This document shows positions 18,001 through 18,934 of a stretch of DNA of 18,934 bases, in pieces (the stretch's first letter is position 1; each line of letters begins with the position of its first letter). The position numbers and the translations under genes are program-made. The DNA is from CBDUEV01 sp965366365 (GTDB lineage Bacteria; Actinomycetota; Acidimicrobiia; Spongiisociales; JAENVV01): NCBI GenBank assembly GCA_965366365.1, contig CBDUEV010000052.1:1-18934 (forward strand), written 5' to 3'. The notes beneath the pieces were generated by a model. That model saw only the letters and a program-made list of their open reading frames with translations, was not told where the DNA came from and did not search any database.

Positions 18001-18934
18001 CGGTGATGAAGAAGGTGGCGGTGGTGCCGGCCGGAATCACCTGGAGGTTGGGCGTCTTCTGAACGTCGATGGCGCCGGAGACGACGACCACATCGGCCGT
18101 GTCGCTGTCGGTGACCGGCTGTCCGGAGAGGTCGTCTGCCACCACGTCGACGGTGTTGGTGAAGTCGGCGCCGACGCCGGTGACCGAGCAGGTGACGGTC
18201 TCGGATCCGGCGACCGGGATCGAAGCAAACGTGGCGTCGCAGTTCGGGGCGGCCGCATCGGTCACCACGACGTTGGTCAGTTCGGAATCTCCGAGGTTGT
18301 TGATCGTGATGGTGAAGGTGGCGTCTTGTCCGGCGAGAATCTCTTGCAGGGCCGGATCCTTGGTCACGCCGATGGCGGGGTTGATCACGTTCACGTCAGC
18401 TGTGTCGGAGTCGCTCACCTGGCCGCCGTCGGCGGCGTCGGCGACCACATCGGCGGCGTTCGTGAAGTCGGCGGTGACCCCGGCGACGGTGCATGAGATC
18501 GTCTCCGTCGCTCCGGCGGCCAGCGTGGCGAAGCCGGCGTCGCAGTCGGGTGCGGCCGGGTCGCTGACCACGACGTTGGTCAGGTCGCTGTCCCCGTCGT
18601 TGGTCACGGTGAGCGTGAATGTGGCCGTCTCGCCTGCCCTCACGTGTTGAAGCGCCGGGTCCTTGGCGAGCGAGATCGACGGGTCGATCATGTCGACGTC
18701 GGCCGAGTCGGAATCGGTGACGACGTTGCCTGCCGCGTCGGTGCCGGAGACGTCTGCGGTGTTCGTGAAGTCGGCGGTGACCGGGACGAGGGTGCAGGCG
18801 TAGGTCTCGGTGCTTCCCGCCGCGAGGGAGGCAAAGCTCCGATCGCAGTCGGGGGCGAGAGGATCCGTCACCGCCACGTTGGTGAGATCGGAAGCGCCGG
18901 TGTTGACGACGGTGATGGTGAAGGTGGCGATGTC
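12017..18934 (-). CDS. Giant repetitive LPXTG-anchored surface protein, N-terminus beyond window
   Basis: More than 2300 residues are visible. The frame is still open at 18934, so the signal peptide and start lie outside. In order, the protein has one partial and thirteen complete ~101-aa DUF11-like repeats (18934-14744), six SdrD-B/CnaB-like domains (14743-12755), a cadherin/Big-like domain (12754-12431), an Ig-like domain of the putative-Ig type (12430-12176) and a sorting signal LPYTG with hydrophobic segment and RR tail (12139-12020). Composition is acidic, rich in Thr, Val, Asp and Ala, and poor in Lys. The likely role is a sortase-anchored stalk or adhesin on the cell surface. The ligand is unknown and no binding head is in view. 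No sortase is encoded here. Repeats differ from each other across their length, so they are an old array rather than a fresh duplication. Confidence 0.93.
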   Translation of the reverse strand, partial: DIATFTITVVNTGASDLTNVAVTDPLAPDCDRSFASLAAGSTETYACTLVPVTADFTNTADVSGTDAAGNVVTDSDSADVDMIDPSISLAKDPALQHVRAGETATFTLTVTNDGDSDLTNVVVSDPAAPDCDAGFATLAAGATETISCTVAGVTADFTNAADVVADAADGGQVSDSDTADVNVINPAIGVTKDPALQEILAGQDATFTITINNLGDSELTNVVVTDAAAPNCDATFASIPVAGSETVTCSVTGVGADFTNTVDVVADDLSGQPVTDSDTADVVVVSGAIDVQKTPNLQVIPAGTTATFFITVLNAGAVDLFNAVVTDPNAPDCDTTIASLPVGASSTYSCTLATVPADFTNTATVVAEDAAGNTVTDSDTADVDTVSPSISVAKTPDTQTVVEGGDATFTITVTNTGDADLTGVTVTDGVVPACDNSFALLAVGETQTYSCTETGVSADFTNTVDAAGTDPLGTVVTSTDTADVTVLIPGIEVQKTPDYQMIGVGGTAGFTITVTNTGAVALTNVTITDSAVPNCDAGFATLAVSETQTYSCDATNVGADFTNTVDVSADAPFTTVTDTDSADVDVVTPVIDISKTPDLQTLLAGETASFTVTVTNSGDIDVPNVTISDPLAPGCDATIALLAAGASQSVTCDVTNVAADFTNVATYTAANPLGGPDLTGSDDAEVDVVEPGVAISKTPDLQQILVGDAATFTITITNDGDQDLVDVTITDPATPDCDAFFASILVGDSETYTCTTGALSADFTNIASVAGTDVLGNPVSDSDDGAVDVIAPAVTISKTPDLQQVPVGGDALFTITVTNTGDVDLTGVAVTDAVAPSCATSIGDLAGGASSTHTCTLTVTADLTNTATVTAVDPLTNTISASDTADVEVLVPGIEIQKTPDLQLVPVGDAATFTISVTNTGETDLTGVTVTDVLAPACDTVIASLIVGETQTHTCSVTPSADFVNTAEVTATDPVGGTVTDSDTADVDVIAPALAIAKTPDLQSVPLGGDATFTIEVTNTGDVDLTDVTIADPAAPACDTTIASLATGASTSYTCSLVGITADFTNTASVAATDPLGNPVAGGSDTADVTVLYPAVSIDKSPDSQAVGVGGDAVFTITVTNSGQVDLPLVTVTDPAAPDCDASVGPLAVGASTAYSCTVADVLTDFTNTATVDATDANGNSVTDTDVADVLVLPAEISITKTADNPQVVSGGDVVFTILVENTGPADIVNVVVTDPSYPSCDATFAGIAAGGLETYTCTVTGVTADFTNTIDVAGEDEAGAPVGASDSATVTVLDPAVAIFKTPAVQTITEGDDAVFTITVINTGETDLTAVTVTDVSAPSCDRVFPTLAVGESQTYSCTVTGVLSNFTNTVDVSAVDPIGGTWTDSDSADVVVLATGLVDGLVFEDVDGDGLYTLGTDQPIPSVDVLLTLADGTTTVVVTQADGTWSAVVPVGDTTADVQESDPDFPAGLTESTGTDGQTVTVLDTGTTNTAPVGYAPTASVVGTVFEDTNGDGLQPGDAGVSGVVVRLWEDTDADGIADVLVGATLTDGSGGYSFLGLTPGDYLVEVLLPAGAELTAVDQGGDDAIDSDVFPGTGFSAPVAVTFAETGDIDAGLIVPAIVGDTVFFDLDGDGLQGTGEPGVAGVTVTAEYAGPDGLFGTADDVTYTTVSGSGGSYSFEVPPGEYTIEIDEPAGSVVTTGNDGAPVSLASGDVIDTVDFGFDATASLSGSIVLDTNANGLLDGGDAPLAGIGVVAAWAGPDGVFGTADDAQFTSATDATGAYDFPDIPPGEYRVSLDPATLPAGVVHSFDEDAVADGTTDVTVAANDSVLGVDFGVAGTLELGATVWYDVDGDANSDGGEPGLPGVTVTATWAGPDGVDGTTDDVPFVATTAPDGSVHFANLPAGEYTVVVSDSTLPDGMTATFDPDGLLDHATTVTLVADVDGLEFGYTGTGAIGDLVWLDLDQDGIRDAGEPGIAGVTVTVTWAGPDGLLGTSDDVTTSTVTAADGTYLAEGLPAGSYLVAIDPDTIPDGVGGALPITTDLAAAETDLTIDFGLGGNLPPVAVDDEATTLEDTPVTISVMDNDTDPEGHAIVVSSVTQPSNGTVTINSDGTITYVPDAEFSGIDVFTYVVCEDITVPGGSVEPEGLCDTATVTVTVTSFNDPPVMVSDSVLTVTVGEAIPPLIFVDVDSENLSFSIVGGTLPPGVILESDGTFTGLPDTPGTYTFLVQVCDDGSPAACTTEIVTLVILGQTATTGGGDGTPSLPYTGANTQAEATWAVLLMLFGWALVWGTRRDDESSDGND
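12020..12139 (-). other. LPYTG cell-wall sorting signal
   Basis: LPYTG (12139-12125) follows a Gly/Thr-rich linker. It is followed by a hydrophobic stretch (WAVLLMLFGWALVW) and a short charged tail beginning TRRDDE. This order is the class A/E sortase substrate signature, so the protein should be cleaved after Thr and linked to peptidoglycan. Confidence 0.9.
12176..12754 (-). other. Cadherin/Big-like domain followed by Ig-like domain
   Basis: The first module (about 108 residues) begins LPPVAVDDEATTLEDTPVTI and contains DNDTDPEG, GTVTINSDGTITYVPD and a D-FTYVV strand, the pattern of tandem-95/VCBS-type cadherin-like domains. The second (about 85 residues) has FSIVGGTLPPGVIL, DGTFTGLPDTPGTYTF and VQVCDDG, matching the putative-Ig pattern common in surface proteins. 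Both contain a pair of Cys. Confidence 0.8.
12755..14743 (-). other. Six SdrD-B/CnaB-like domains with calcium-type loops
   Basis: Six modules of 103-120 residues start at about 14743, 14434, 14074, 13759, 13414 and 13075. Most open with a calcium-loop signature near the N-terminus (DVDGDGLYT, DTNGDGLQPGD, DLDGDGLQ, DTNANGLLDGGD, DVDGDANSDGG, DLDQDGIRDAG) and contain a GxYxF...PxGxY-type strand pair. The last four share a YAGPDG or WAGPDG motif followed by GTxDD. In staphylococcal Sdr proteins such B repeats bind calcium and stiffen the stalk. That role here is by family analogy. Confidence 0.85.
14744..18934 (-). repeat. Tandem ~303-bp coding repeats (DUF11-like), 13 complete plus one partial
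   Basis: Complete units begin at about 18679, 18376, 18073, 17770, 17467, 17167, 16861, 16558, 16258, 15958, 15652, 15349 and 15046. Unit length is 100-102 codons. Each unit has the pattern I-x-x-x-K-(T/D)-P near its start, FTITVTNTG at about 21-29, a Cys at about 46 (AP-x-C-D), a second Cys at about 63 (Y-S-C-T), (D/N)FTNT at about 71-75 and a D-T-A-D-V linker. Eleven of the units keep the full KxP form. The twelfth has KTAD instead. Both Cys are present in every unit. Confidence 0.93.

Noticed and set aside
14189..18496. A 1435-codon open frame on the plus strand opposite the giant surface protein gene
   Set aside because: It is antisense to a clearly real repeat protein. GC-rich periodic codons in the repeats keep this frame open. 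Its translation is Gly/Arg/His/Val-rich with no domain.
14744..18934. CRISPR-like or satellite array suggested by regular repetition
   Set aside because: Period is about 303 bp, in frame, and the units diverge like protein domains. There are no short identical repeats with unique spacers.

Overview
The window is GC-rich, densely coding bacterial DNA. Gene content points to an actinobacterium: lysA-hom in the actinobacterial threonine/lysine gene order, WXG100 proteins next to an FtsK/SpoIIIE-type type VII secretion ATPase, and an LPXTG surface protein. The class cannot be fixed by eye. A deep-branching lineage such as Acidimicrobiia is a guess.

Region 1 (1-2621, minus strand) is an amino-acid biosynthesis operon: lysA (diaminopimelate decarboxylase) followed by hom (homoserine dehydrogenase with a C-terminal ACT domain, cut by the window edge). 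Region 2 (2622-7550, plus strand) starts at a divergent intergenic region with a candidate promoter and a 10-bp tandem repeat. It encodes a compact type VII secretion-like operon: a 102-aa WXG100-like protein, a strong intra-operon hairpin, an 80-aa WXG protein with a YxxxD signal, and a 1360-aa membrane ATPase whose start overlaps the previous stop. The ATPase carries ubiquitin-like and FHA-like regions before its membrane segments. A 23-bp composite palindrome containing the ATPase stop codon closes the operon. No other T7SS membrane component or protease is visible, because the neighbours on both sides are unrelated.

Region 3 (7551-8354) holds a small membrane protein of unknown function, then about 190 bp of non-coding DNA with direct repeats and two hairpins, then tRNA-Arg(CCG) on the minus strand. 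Region 4 (8355-11984, minus strand) has, in order of transcription, an EXPERA/emopamil-binding-like membrane protein, a six-TM orphan sensor histidine kinase and a class I/II aminotransferase.

Region 5 (12017-18934, minus strand) is the 3' part of a giant surface protein. Over 2300 residues are visible and the N-terminus lies beyond the window. It has at least 14 tandem ~101-residue DUF11-like repeats, each with two cysteines, then six SdrD-B/CnaB-like domains with DxDGDG-type calcium motifs, a cadherin/Big-like domain, an Ig-like putative domain and an LPYTG sortase signal. No sortase lies in the window.

The two stretches most worth follow-up are the compact T7SS cassette with its fused ATPase and flanking hairpins, and the cysteine-patterned giant adhesin-like protein.
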